64,000 bases of DNA from CAZTAO01 sp964611645 (lineage in GTDB: Bacteria; Armatimonadota; UBA5829): assembly GCA_964611645.1 (NCBI GenBank), contig CAZTAO010000023.1, positions 1-64,000 of the forward strand, given 5' to 3'. Of this stretch, positions 25,702 to 34,073 are shown piece after piece. The notes under the pieces were generated by a model. The model was not told the origin of the DNA, made no database searches, and saw nothing but the letters and a program-made list of their open reading frames with translations. The position numbers were made by a program, and so were the translations under genes. The number at the start of each line of letters is the position of its first letter. The stretch's first letter is position 1.

Positions 25702-26499
25702 TTGAAAAGTATCAAGAAGATGTTGGCGGAGCAGGAAGTGGTGTTGGGGCTGATGGTGCGGCATGTGTGCCAACCTTGGCTGGCTAAGATCTACGCGGAT
25801 GCCGGTTCGGACTTCCTTTTTGTCGAGAACGAGCACATGTTTTGGAACCAGGCGGACCTGGCGAATCTGATTCTGTCGTCGCGGTCCCTTGGGATGCCAG
25901 TGGTGGCGAAGTGCGAGTACCTTAACCGAGGGAACGTCTGCAAGCTGCTTGACGCCGGAGTAACCGGGATTCAGCTTCCGATGGCGGAGACAGCGGAGCA
26001 GATGGAAGAACTGGTCAGCTACTGCAAGTTCCCGCCAGTCGGGGTTCGCGCGGCGGCTCCTGGGACCGGAAACACAGACTACCAGCCGGTAGACATGAAG
26101 AACTGGCTGCGGGAGCAGAACGAGGAGACTACTGTCCTTGCGCACATCGAGAGCAAGCGCGGACTGGACAATGTGGACGAGATCCTGTCGGTGCCGGGTG
26201 TGGACATTATGTTCATCGGAATGTTCGACCTGAGCGTGAGTTTGGGTTATCCGGGTGACTATGACCATCCGGTAGTCGCGGGCGCTATGGACAAGCTGGT
26301 CGCATCCGCCAAAGCCCACGGGAAGCACGCGGGAATGTGGGCGCCGAGTTGGGAAATAGCCAATAGATGGATTCCCAAGGGGATCAAGTTCTTTGAGTCG
26401 ATTGGGGAAGCGTCGATGATTGGAAACGCGGCCATCCAACTGGTAGCCCAGTTCCCCGGCCACAGTTCCCGAATACCATCAGGCCAGTCGCATACGTAG
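25702..26499 (+). CDS. HpcH/HpaI-family aldolase (2-keto-3-deoxy-acid aldolase type)
   Basis: A class II, metal-dependent aldolase that cleaves 2-keto-3-deoxy sugar acids into pyruvate and an aldehyde. The 265-aa barrel has family landmarks: LGLMVR start, FVENEHMFWN, the metal-ligand Glu in AHIESKRGLDNVDEIL, and GMFDLSVSLGYPGDY with the second ligand Asp. The start is TTG 25702 with GGAGGA eight bases upstream; the earlier TTG at 25687 lacks one. In a locus with two rhamnosidase genes, 2-keto-3-deoxy-L-rhamnonate is a sensible substrate, but this is inference; the other enzymes of that pathway are not in the window. Confidence 0.9.
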   Translation: MKSIKKMLAEQEVVLGLMVRHVCQPWLAKIYADAGSDFLFVENEHMFWNQADLANLILSSRSLGMPVVAKCEYLNRGNVCKLLDAGVTGIQLPMAETAEQMEELVSYCKFPPVGVRAAAPGTGNTDYQPVDMKNWLREQNEETTVLAHIESKRGLDNVDEILSVPGVDIMFIGMFDLSVSLGYPGDYDHPVVAGAMDKLVASAKAHGKHAGMWAPSWEIANRWIPKGIKFFESIGEASMIGNAAIQLVAQFPGHSSRIPSGQSHT

Positions 26500-26531
26500 A
26501 CAGAAGACACCTAAGGAAGAGAGGATCAGAA

Positions 26532-26867
26532 ATGGTAGTAGACATCAGTATTGTATGGGACAATGCGCCCAAGTCTGGGCGAGTGGAGACCAGTGACGGC
26601 GTGGCTAAAGGAGTCAACGCAATGATAGGGACGGGTTCCATCGAGGGCAACCAGTTCAACTTCACTAACGAAGGAAAGGTCCACATGTTCTTCGAGTTGA
26701 CCTCGGATGCCGTCGGATCGGCTGCCGCGCCAACAACCATCAGCATAGTCGATACCGAGAAGCCGTTTTCGTTCGCGGTCAAGGACGCTCTCAAGAACGG
26801 CACGCTATCTCTGCCGGCGGTAGGCGTGAGAGTGATGGCTCAGGAGAATGTCTGGGCGAGTCTGTAA
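26532..26867 (+). CDS. small uncharacterised protein, stand-alone copy of a hydrolase N-terminal domain
   Basis: This 111-aa protein matches no family I know by name, but it aligns with the first ~110 residues of the 878-aa protein at 34074. Both begin VDI.I.W, share a GS.E stretch, [AH]PT, a strand leading to PF.F..[KR]D, and a final strand V.V...E. The pattern is of a small beta sandwich. No signal peptide. The start has AAGAGAGGA upstream, and the gene lies between the aldolase and the 220-aa family genes. As a free domain it might bind a sugar or partner of the big protein. Confidence 0.8.
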   Translation: MVVDISIVWDNAPKSGRVETSDGVAKGVNAMIGTGSIEGNQFNFTNEGKVHMFFELTSDAVGSAAAPTTISIVDTEKPFSFAVKDALKNGTLSLPAVGVRVMAQENVWASL

Positions 26868-26884
26868 CTATCAAATAAAGTATA

Positions 26885-26931
26885 GGGTATGGCGATAGCA
26901 GCTATTGGCCATTGGCCATGCGCTATCAGTC
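26885..26931. repeat. R7 repeat copy
   Basis: GGGTATGGCGATAGCAGCTA and TTGGCCATTGGCCATGCGCT are related to 3480-3554. Confidence 0.7.
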
Positions 26932-26952
26932 AGAATGAAGGAGTAATCAGCA

Positions 26953-27618
26953 ATGAGCGTCGGAGCACCAGTTTATACACAAGAACAGATAGACGCCTAC
27001 GGGCCTCCGCTGGACAGGCCGGAGGTTTATGAGACCGAGACCCACGTCTACATCTGTCCGTTCCAGTACAAGAATGTCGACATCGGCGACGTGATGGAGA
27101 TCGACCCCACCAAGGGAATTGAGTTCAAGGCTGACACCGGATGGGTCACCATCACCGAGGAAAAGCCTATCGTGTCGGTCGCGGTCATCGGAAGTGGCTG
27201 CGCGCCCGGCGGCTACAACATCGTCGAGTGGTGGGGCGAGGGCGAGACCATCGACAACATGACCAACCAACTGGTCAAGCGCCAGCGGATCGACAATCTC
27301 AATGGCGTGCACCCCATGATTATGATCCAGATACTGATGAAGACCTTCCCCGGACTGACTATGAGCAACATCCTTCCAGAGGGGGAGCCGACTGTGGACA
27401 ACGCCGAGACGGTCAAGCGTCTCACCGAAGACTTCTGCGGCACCCTGCACACGAGTCTCTATGAGAACACCGCAGTCTTCCACGTAGGCCCGCCGTATCC
27501 GAACAAGATCACCGTTCGGTCCGGCTGCAAGGCCAACGAGGTGTGCGGGTTCGAGATACTCGATGAATACCCCGCCCACTACGCGGTCCGCGTGGTCAAG
27601 GTCGAAGTAATAAAATAG
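26953..27618 (+). CDS. uncharacterised 221-aa protein, copy 2 of the three-member family
   Basis: Paralog of the 224-aa protein at 159-833 and of the next gene. It has all the shared blocks (TQEQIDAYGP, IGDVMEIDP, ADTGWVTITEEKPIV, GSGCAPGGYNIVEWW, QLVKRQRIDNLNGVHP, SLYENT, NKITVRSGCK, YAVRVVKVEVIK). Differences are concentrated between the HP block and SLYENT. No signal peptide or membrane segment. The ATG has AAGGAG nine bases upstream. Function unknown; conserved polar residues W-W, K-R-Q-R and the YENT block could form a binding site. Confidence 0.88.
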   Translation: MSVGAPVYTQEQIDAYGPPLDRPEVYETETHVYICPFQYKNVDIGDVMEIDPTKGIEFKADTGWVTITEEKPIVSVAVIGSGCAPGGYNIVEWWGEGETIDNMTNQLVKRQRIDNLNGVHPMIMIQILMKTFPGLTMSNILPEGEPTVDNAETVKRLTEDFCGTLHTSLYENTAVFHVGPPYPNKITVRSGCKANEVCGFEILDEYPAHYAVRVVKVEVIK

Positions 27619-27623
27619 CCACA

Positions 27624-27656
27624 ACCCCTTCCCCCTGACAAGGGGGCCAGGGGGTT
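27624..27656. repeat. R2-like G-rich hairpin
   Basis: CCCCCT (27631-27636), GACA, AGGGGG (27641-27646) in a CCCCTTCCCCCTGACAAGGG-type repeat, between two paralogous genes. Confidence 0.65.
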
Positions 27657-27678
27657 TGCGTTTGAAGGAGTTTTCAAC

Positions 27679-28338
27679 ATGAACCAAGTAATCCACAGCC
27701 ATTTCACTCAGGAACAGATAGATGAGTTCGGGCCGGTCAAGCAGTATGACACTCTGCAGACCGAGCGACACGTATATACGACGCCTCTGATGTACTCTAA
27801 CCTCGAGGTTGGCAACTTCGTCGATATCGATCCGCAGCGAGGCGTGCGGCTCCAGGCCGACCAGGGCTTCGTTACCATAAAAGAAGACAAGCCAATCGTG
27901 GCGGTAACCATAGTCGGCAGCGGAAGCGCGGCCAAGGGCTACAACGTCATAGAATGGTTGAACGACGACGAAAGCCTCGTGGCCATGAAGACCCAGTTGG
28001 TCAAGCGGCAGCGGGTCGACAACCTCGAAGGCATGCACCCCAGCGAGGCTGTCCAGCTTCTGATGGGCGCTTTCCCGGGCAAGAAGTTCAAGGACATAGA
28101 GACTCCTGAAGAGGTCAATTCATCTGTCGATTGGCTCAAGAAAATGAGCGACGGCTACTACGAGCCGCTGCCGATGATGTTCTTCGAGAACACAGTGTAC
28201 TTCCGCGTAGGTCCGGAGTATCCCAACAAAGTAACCCTCCGTTGCGGATGCAGGGGTACCCAGCCCATGGGTCTGGGCGAAGACCGCCGCCGCGCGCCGT
28301 ATGCCATAAGAGTGATCGAAACTATTGTGGTCAAGTAG
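27679..28338 (+). CDS. uncharacterised 219-aa protein, copy 3 of the three-member family
   Basis: Third member of the family, more divergent: FTQEQIDEFGP, VGNFVDIDP, ADQGFVTIKEDKPIV, GSGSAAKGYNVIEWL (Cys replaced by Ser, second Trp by Leu), QLVKRQRVDNLEGMHP, FFENTVYFRVGPEYPNKVTLRCGC, YAIRVIETIVVK. It is in tandem with copy 2, 60 bp apart, and followed 35 bp on by the GH127 gene. SD AAGGAG upstream of the ATG. No function assigned. Confidence 0.88.
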   Translation: MNQVIHSHFTQEQIDEFGPVKQYDTLQTERHVYTTPLMYSNLEVGNFVDIDPQRGVRLQADQGFVTIKEDKPIVAVTIVGSGSAAKGYNVIEWLNDDESLVAMKTQLVKRQRVDNLEGMHPSEAVQLLMGAFPGKKFKDIETPEEVNSSVDWLKKMSDGYYEPLPMMFFENTVYFRVGPEYPNKVTLRCGCRGTQPMGLGEDRRRAPYAIRVIETIVVK

Positions 28339-28373
28339 GTGGGTTTGTGCAGGAAAGCAGGGATGTTGCGAAT

Positions 28374-30227
28374 ATGAGCAGCGCGCGCGTAAGGCTCAAT
28401 CAGGTTCCTATCGGGGCGGTGACGTTGCGTGACGGCTTCTGGAAATCCCGCGTCGATGCCAACCGAACCGCCGGCATCCCTGCGTTTCTGGCGTGGCTGG
28501 ACCGAGACGACCAGACAGCCCCGTTCCGCGCTTTCGCGTCCGGCGACTCTTCTGCGATAAGTGCGGGAATCGAAACGCTTCGCGCCAACTATGAGGGCCG
28601 CAACTACCACCGGTTGCCGCACCATTGGCGGGCGAATGTGCTTGCGTGGGTTGAGGCGTGTGCCTGGGCGTTGCAGTCGGCAGATGATCCTGACCTGAGA
28701 GCGACCCTCGATACGTTGGTACACGGTATTGTTGCCGCCCACGAGAATCCCGACTTCCTCGCAGTATACTACGGCGATGACTACGAGCACTCATACCAAC
28801 TTGCCACACCCGGCCATCTTATACAGGCTGCCATCGCGCATCACATCCTGACAGGCGAAACCTCATTTCTGAACTGCGCGAAGAAGGTCGCCGACGACAT
28901 ACTTGCCAAGTTCACGGGGCAGAGGTTCGCGGAGCATCCGTGCATAGAGATGGCGCTGGTGGAACTCTACCGTACTACCGGCGAGCAGCGGTATCTGGAC
29001 GGAGCAAGGCACTTCCTGGAGCCACTGCTGCGGCAATCGGCAGCCATCGGGCCTGATGAGGGCGAGGGGGATTGGCGGCATTTCAACCGGCACGTTGTCC
29101 GGCAGACTTACTTGTGTGCCGGTGGAGCGGACTATCTCGTCGAAACCGGCGACCAGAGCTTCCGGAGCAAGCTGGAAGCTATATGGGAAGATATGACCTC
29201 GGGTAAGATGCACGTAACAGGTCAGCTCGCCGTTGACCCGATATGCCCGGAGAGAGTCACGGCGAAGCCGTTCGAGCTCTCAACCGGCGTCTTCGGCGTG
29301 CTTCAAGGAACTACCCAATGCGGATGCGAGTTGTGTGAGGCAGTCGGCAATGCCTTCTGGAACTGGCGAATGCTCCAGGCCACCGGCGACGCGAAGTATA
29401 TGGACCAGTTCGAGCGCCTGCTATACAACGGCTTCCTGGCCCACGTGTCACTGGAAGGGGACAAGTTCCACTACCTCTGCGCGCTGGCCTCGGACGGCGA
29501 TCACACACCGCGCACTATCTGGGGCCACCCCGAAACAAGCTGCTGCCCACCCAACGCCCTGCGCTTAATAGCATCACTGCCCGGATACTTCTGCAGCACA
29601 TCGGCTGAGGGGGTCTGGGTGCATCTCTATGACAACTGCGCCCTCGACTGCCGCTTGGACAAAGGCCTGTCTCTGAAGCTTGATCAGCAGACCAACTGTC
29701 CCTGGGATGGCAAAGTCTTGATAGGCATATCGGTTTCTGAAAGGGCGAAGCTCACCCTGCACCTGCGAATCCCTGGCTGGTGTGCAGATGCACAGGTGGC
29801 AGTGAATGGTCAACCGGTTGCGCAGCCGGTTGTCCCCGGATCATACTGCGCAGTGCATCGTACGTGGAATGACGGAGATATGATCACACTGAACCTGCCG
29901 ATGCCGGTTGTTGGAATCACCGCCGACCCAAGGGCAGCCGACTTCCAGGACAAATTGGCGCTGATGCGGGGACCGTTGGTATACTGCTTCGAGGGCGCGG
30001 ACAACCCCGACACAGATGTCTGGGACATACGAATTCCAGGTCAGGATTCTGGAGTCGGGGAATGGCTGTACCGCTCAACTGGATTCCTCGACAGCTTTGA
30101 GCCGGTGTATGATGCAAACCTGCTGGGCGGTGTGACTTCGCTGCGTGGCGAACGCTGCGTAGCCATCCCATACTACGCCTGGAACAACAGAGGGCAGCAC
30201 AAGATGCGCGTCTGGGTCGGGCGATGA
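28374..30227 (+). CDS. GH127 beta-L-arabinofuranosidase
   Basis: Predicted to hydrolyse beta-L-arabinofuranosyl linkages in the cytoplasm. The 617-aa protein begins with VPIGAVTLRDGFWKSR, typical of the family, followed by an alpha-toroid barrel and a beta-sandwich. All zinc/nucleophile positions known for GH127 seem to be present: E-x-C in CGCELCEAVGNAFW (about residues 317-322) and adjacent cysteines in ETSCCPPN (about residue 390). ATG 28374 is used; GTG 28347, with TAGGTGGG upstream, is a good alternative that adds nine residues. The stop overlaps an ATG of the next gene's region by four bases, so the genes are probably in one operon with the 220-aa family. Confidence 0.9.
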   Translation: MSSARVRLNQVPIGAVTLRDGFWKSRVDANRTAGIPAFLAWLDRDDQTAPFRAFASGDSSAISAGIETLRANYEGRNYHRLPHHWRANVLAWVEACAWALQSADDPDLRATLDTLVHGIVAAHENPDFLAVYYGDDYEHSYQLATPGHLIQAAIAHHILTGETSFLNCAKKVADDILAKFTGQRFAEHPCIEMALVELYRTTGEQRYLDGARHFLEPLLRQSAAIGPDEGEGDWRHFNRHVVRQTYLCAGGADYLVETGDQSFRSKLEAIWEDMTSGKMHVTGQLAVDPICPERVTAKPFELSTGVFGVLQGTTQCGCELCEAVGNAFWNWRMLQATGDAKYMDQFERLLYNGFLAHVSLEGDKFHYLCALASDGDHTPRTIWGHPETSCCPPNALRLIASLPGYFCSTSAEGVWVHLYDNCALDCRLDKGLSLKLDQQTNCPWDGKVLIGISVSERAKLTLHLRIPGWCADAQVAVNGQPVAQPVVPGSYCAVHRTWNDGDMITLNLPMPVVGITADPRAADFQDKLALMRGPLVYCFEGADNPDTDVWDIRIPGQDSGVGEWLYRSTGFLDSFEPVYDANLLGGVTSLRGERCVAIPYYAWNNRGQHKMRVWVGR

Positions 30228-30256
30228 TGATGAATAGAGACAGCCTGGAGGCAGCT

Positions 30257-33200
30257 ATGACTAGACTATCGAGAATGATGAACGTATTGCTGGCCATGGT
30301 GATTCTATCGGTCTTGGGCACGGGAGCCTTTGCCGCATCGGCGAAACCTGACACCATTGACCGTACCCATCCGCTGGGTCTGGACTACCGTCAGACTTAC
30401 GGCGTTCTGACCACGAAGTATCAGACGCCGCATGTGGAGTGGGGCAAGCCTCTTGTAGGCGGGCCGATACGGGTCTTGGTAATGGCTCCTACGTGGACTC
30501 ACCGGGAGACCATTGAACTGGCGCAGAGGCTGGACATCGACTTCACCGCTTGGATGTGCTACGGCGCCACCAGGCTGATGCCCGAAGACGACACCGGCAA
30601 AGAGTATCCCGTCAACTGGGAAGAGGCGCTGGGTTTGGTCGCCGAGCAGCCTTTTGCGACCCGGAAGATGGTTCTCGGACTATTGAAAGGCTACCTGGAA
30701 GACAAGTATGACGTGATAGTCATCGGCAAGCTGGAGTGGTCTATTATCCCGCCGGAGTACCGCGCCAGGATACTGGAGCACGTGAGGCAGGGAACCGGGC
30801 TGGTCTATGTTAATCCTCCGAAGATTGGGGACGAGTTGTCCCAAGTGTTCAGCGAAAAGCCTGTTGCCGGAAGTGATTACATACTGCGCGGGGTGCCCTG
30901 GAGGAGCTTGCCCAGGCTGCGCGCTGTCGACGGCAAGAACCTGGTCCGCAGCAGCGCCTACGGCAAGGGCCGGGTTGTCGTGCTCGACTACCAGCAGCCG
31001 TTCCGCGAGCCGACCAGGAACATGGGCAAAGGCGAGCTCGACATCGACCTCCACAGCCTCACCCCAGCGTGGGTGCAGGTGTCAAGGATCGCCAACGACT
31101 GGCCCCACGAAGAACCGACCAACGAGATGGGGGGTTATGAATACTACCAGTCCCTGGTCGCGCGATCGGTCCGCTGGGCGGCGAGGGGCGCTACCAAGAT
31201 CAAGCTCGGCGCGAAATTGCCCACGGGCGCTGTGGCCGGCAAGGCAACGGTTGTTCCCGTGACTCTCCAGGGCGCTGCTTCCGCCAAATCGATCTCATAC
31301 GCTGTCCGAACCGCTGACGGCAGACAAGTAATCGCGAAGGCAATACAGTTGTCGGCGTCCAAGGCCAGACCCATATCGGTCACATTGCCGGGCCTTACTG
31401 CCGGTAGCTACATGCTCGATCTCTGGGCGCGGGACTCAAATAAGCGAGTCTTGGAGTGGTGGAGCGGAGCGTTTGAGGTCAAGTCGAGCATTGCGGTCGA
31501 GAGCGTTGAGCTTGCCTCTAGTATCCTTGAACCGGGCGATATGGTTAAGGCGAATGTGCGGCTCTCGAAGGCGCTCCAGTCCGGCCAGAAGCTCAGGGCC
31601 CAACTCTGGGACCTCAATGGCCGCTGCATCGACTCGCGCCCGTTCATCCCGTCGGGGCAGGAAGTCGAAGTAACTCTCGGCCCGCTTGCGCCGCTTCATA
31701 TAATGCACGAACTGCGCCTCTTTGTATCGCAGAACGGCAAGGACCTGGTGGACTACCGGTACCAGTTTCCGGTTCGCGCGGGCCAGGCTCGCGAGGACTT
31801 CTCCAGCGTGATCTGGGCCAACGAATGCAGCCGCAACTCTATGCCGACAACTCTTATGATGAAGAAGCTGCACGATGTTGATGAGACCGACGCCGTAATG
31901 ATGGTCACCGGCCTCCTGGGCAGGCGACCAATCGAAATAGAGAAGCGGGAGTCGGAGATGATGGCCAGAGTCCTGGGGACTGCCAACATAATGACCATCC
32001 CCAATGGCGGTTTTGGGTTTGGCTGGGGAGGTGGAGATGAGGCAGTCAAGGGATCGTATGCCACGGAAGCCTCTTTGTGCTCCAAGGTGAGGCTGGAGGC
32101 AGTGACTGCGCAGGCAAAGCGTGATGCGGAGTTTTTCGCCCCGTACGGCCCGTTCTTCTGGGTATACGCCAGCGAAACCCCCTATTCCCGCGACCTGGAC
32201 ATCGACTGGAACCCCGACGCCCTGGCGCGGTTCCGACGCCTGCTCAAAGAGAACCTCTACGACAGCCTCGACTCGCTCAACAAGGAATGGAGAACCGGCT
32301 ACGCGTCCTGGGATCAGGTAATGCCGATCTCGTTTGCCGACGCCAGAAGAACCGGCAACTATGCCCCCTGGGTGACCCACAAGCTGGGTTCCGATATCAT
32401 CTTCGCGGAGTATCTGAAGTACACCGAGGGTGTTGTCGGGAATGGCGACAAAGGCGCGCGGGCAGGACTGGATGCCGACATTGGCCTTTACGGAGCGAAC
32501 TTCGGCTACGACTGGTGGCTGCAAAGCAAATACACCAGCATGGACGTAAGCTACACCAGCCACACTACCTACGATCTCCAGGCCGAAGTCAAGAGATCAT
32601 TCGGCAAGACGGACGGCAGCACCATTCGGGGTATGTGGACCGGACTATACGGCCTGGGCAATGGCGGGCGCCCATCTACTATCGAGTATTGCAGGGCGCA
32701 CTCGTGGCTCTCGCTGTTCCATTCGCAGAACTCCGACTGGTGGTACACAATGGGCGCGCCCGGCCAGGTCAGTGGTTACGCTGCGGACCTCACCAGCATA
32801 GCGCCATTTGCCGCCAGGACAGAGGAACTAAAGGAGATCAAGGCCGGAGAAGGCAAGCTTGTCTTGGATGCAGTTCGGGCCGACGACGGCATAGCTATCC
32901 ACTGGTCAGAATCTTCCCGAATAGTGGACAACCTGTTCAGAGAAGAGACCGGTTACCAGAACTGTGAGTGGGAGAACTCGGCGGGCGGGTTCGCGCGAGC
33001 TCTGGAGGACGCCGGTTTCCAGTATCGGTTCGTGGCGTATGAAGAGATAGAGAAGAATGCGCTGCAGGCGGGTAAGTATCGAGCGCTCTTCATGCCGCGT
33101 TCTGTCGCAATCTCCGATGCCGAGGCTGCGAACATCACCGAGTTTGTGAAGAACGGCGGGGTCGTGATTGCGGACGCTGTCCCCGGAGCCTACACCAAGA

Positions 33201-33976
33201 CTGGAGCAAAGCGCGCGACATCTGCGTTGACGCAGTTGTTCCCAACGGACGCCCCCGGCACGGCCACCAAGTTCGGCCAGGGATACGCGGTCCTTACCGG
33301 CGAAGAGATGCTCAAGGGCTACTATCAGGCGCACAACGGCTTCGACGGTTGGAAGACATTCGGCAAACGCTGGGAGAAGATTGCCGACCTGCTAAGCAAA
33401 TATGCCAAGCTAACGCCCGCAGTGTCAGTCTCAGCGAAGGCCGGAGAGATGCCGCCGACCGAGGTAGCCAGATTCAACGCCGACGGCATCGAGCTTGTCG
33501 GCCTGCTGCGGTTGCCGTGGCTGGTGGACAACGCCGAGTATCAGGCGACTGTCAGGCTCCCCAAGGCTGCGCACCTGTATGATGTGCGCACCGGCGAGTA
33601 TCTCGGTTACACCGACAGATGCGACAGAACAGTCGACTACCAGGCTCAACTTCTGGCAATGTCGCCTTACAAGGTGAAGTCGGTGGACGTCAAGCCGACA
33701 GGCAAAGCCATCGCAGGCAAACCTCTTCAGTTCACAGCCGCAGTCTTGCCGGAGTCAGGCGAAGCCAGCGGCAGACACGTTCTGCGCGTCACGGTCATAG
33801 GCCCGGATGGCAAAGAACTGAAGTGGTATGCGCAGAACGTGGTGGCCCCGGCTGGCAAAGGAAGCTTCACAATCCCCTTTGCCCTCAGCGATCCCGCCGG
33901 GCGGTACAGACTGACTGTCAGAGACTGTATGAGCGGGGTATCTCATCGCGCCCAGATAGTGCTGGGCAAACCATAG
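30257..33976 (+). CDS. very large exported GH42-like beta-galactosidase
   Basis: A 1239-aa protein with a signal peptide (LAMVILSVLGTGAFAASA). It is much longer than the 650-750 aa usual for GH42. Order: N-terminal GATase-like region (about 55-250), two Ig-like stretches (about 310-500), a barrel with WVYASETPYSRD near residue 640 (possible acid/base Glu) and DSLDSLNKEW, a GATase-like trimerisation region (about 880-1010; VAYEEIEKNAL, ALFMPRSVAISDAEA) and a C-terminal sandwich. I could not place the nucleophile with certainty. ATG 30257 with CTGGAGG upstream is chosen over the ATGs at 30224-30232. Activity on beta-galactosides is likely but unproven. Confidence 0.8.
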   Translation: MTRLSRMMNVLLAMVILSVLGTGAFAASAKPDTIDRTHPLGLDYRQTYGVLTTKYQTPHVEWGKPLVGGPIRVLVMAPTWTHRETIELAQRLDIDFTAWMCYGATRLMPEDDTGKEYPVNWEEALGLVAEQPFATRKMVLGLLKGYLEDKYDVIVIGKLEWSIIPPEYRARILEHVRQGTGLVYVNPPKIGDELSQVFSEKPVAGSDYILRGVPWRSLPRLRAVDGKNLVRSSAYGKGRVVVLDYQQPFREPTRNMGKGELDIDLHSLTPAWVQVSRIANDWPHEEPTNEMGGYEYYQSLVARSVRWAARGATKIKLGAKLPTGAVAGKATVVPVTLQGAASAKSISYAVRTADGRQVIAKAIQLSASKARPISVTLPGLTAGSYMLDLWARDSNKRVLEWWSGAFEVKSSIAVESVELASSILEPGDMVKANVRLSKALQSGQKLRAQLWDLNGRCIDSRPFIPSGQEVEVTLGPLAPLHIMHELRLFVSQNGKDLVDYRYQFPVRAGQAREDFSSVIWANECSRNSMPTTLMMKKLHDVDETDAVMMVTGLLGRRPIEIEKRESEMMARVLGTANIMTIPNGGFGFGWGGGDEAVKGSYATEASLCSKVRLEAVTAQAKRDAEFFAPYGPFFWVYASETPYSRDLDIDWNPDALARFRRLLKENLYDSLDSLNKEWRTGYASWDQVMPISFADARRTGNYAPWVTHKLGSDIIFAEYLKYTEGVVGNGDKGARAGLDADIGLYGANFGYDWWLQSKYTSMDVSYTSHTTYDLQAEVKRSFGKTDGSTIRGMWTGLYGLGNGGRPSTIEYCRAHSWLSLFHSQNSDWWYTMGAPGQVSGYAADLTSIAPFAARTEELKEIKAGEGKLVLDAVRADDGIAIHWSESSRIVDNLFREETGYQNCEWENSAGGFARALEDAGFQYRFVAYEEIEKNALQAGKYRALFMPRSVAISDAEAANITEFVKNGGVVIADAVPGAYTKTGAKRATSALTQLFPTDAPGTATKFGQGYAVLTGEEMLKGYYQAHNGFDGWKTFGKRWEKIADLLSKYAKLTPAVSVSAKAGEMPPTEVARFNADGIELVGLLRLPWLVDNAEYQATVRLPKAAHLYDVRTGEYLGYTDRCDRTVDYQAQLLAMSPYKVKSVDVKPTGKAIAGKPLQFTAAVLPESGEASGRHVLRVTVIGPDGKELKWYAQNVVAPAGKGSFTIPFALSDPAGRYRLTVRDCMSGVSHRAQIVLGKP

Positions 33977-33999
33977 CAGTCACGAAACAGTGCATTGAA

Positions 34000-34045
34000 T
34001 TACCCCTCCTCGCCAGGAGGGGGCTAGGGGGCGGTTCTCCTGGCG
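34000..34045. repeat. R2 G-rich repeat copy
   Basis: TACCCCTCCTCGCCAGGAGG then GGGCTAGGGGGCGGTTCTCC, in the opposite orientation to 9523 and 1911. Confidence 0.8.
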
Positions 34046-34073
34046 CATGGATCAAGAACAAGGAGCAAAACAA

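Noticed and set aside
28131..28373. N-terminal extension of the GH127 gene
   Set aside because: It overlaps the 219-aa gene in another frame and reads as low-complexity Arg/Pro sequence; family similarity starts at VPIGAVTLRDGFW.
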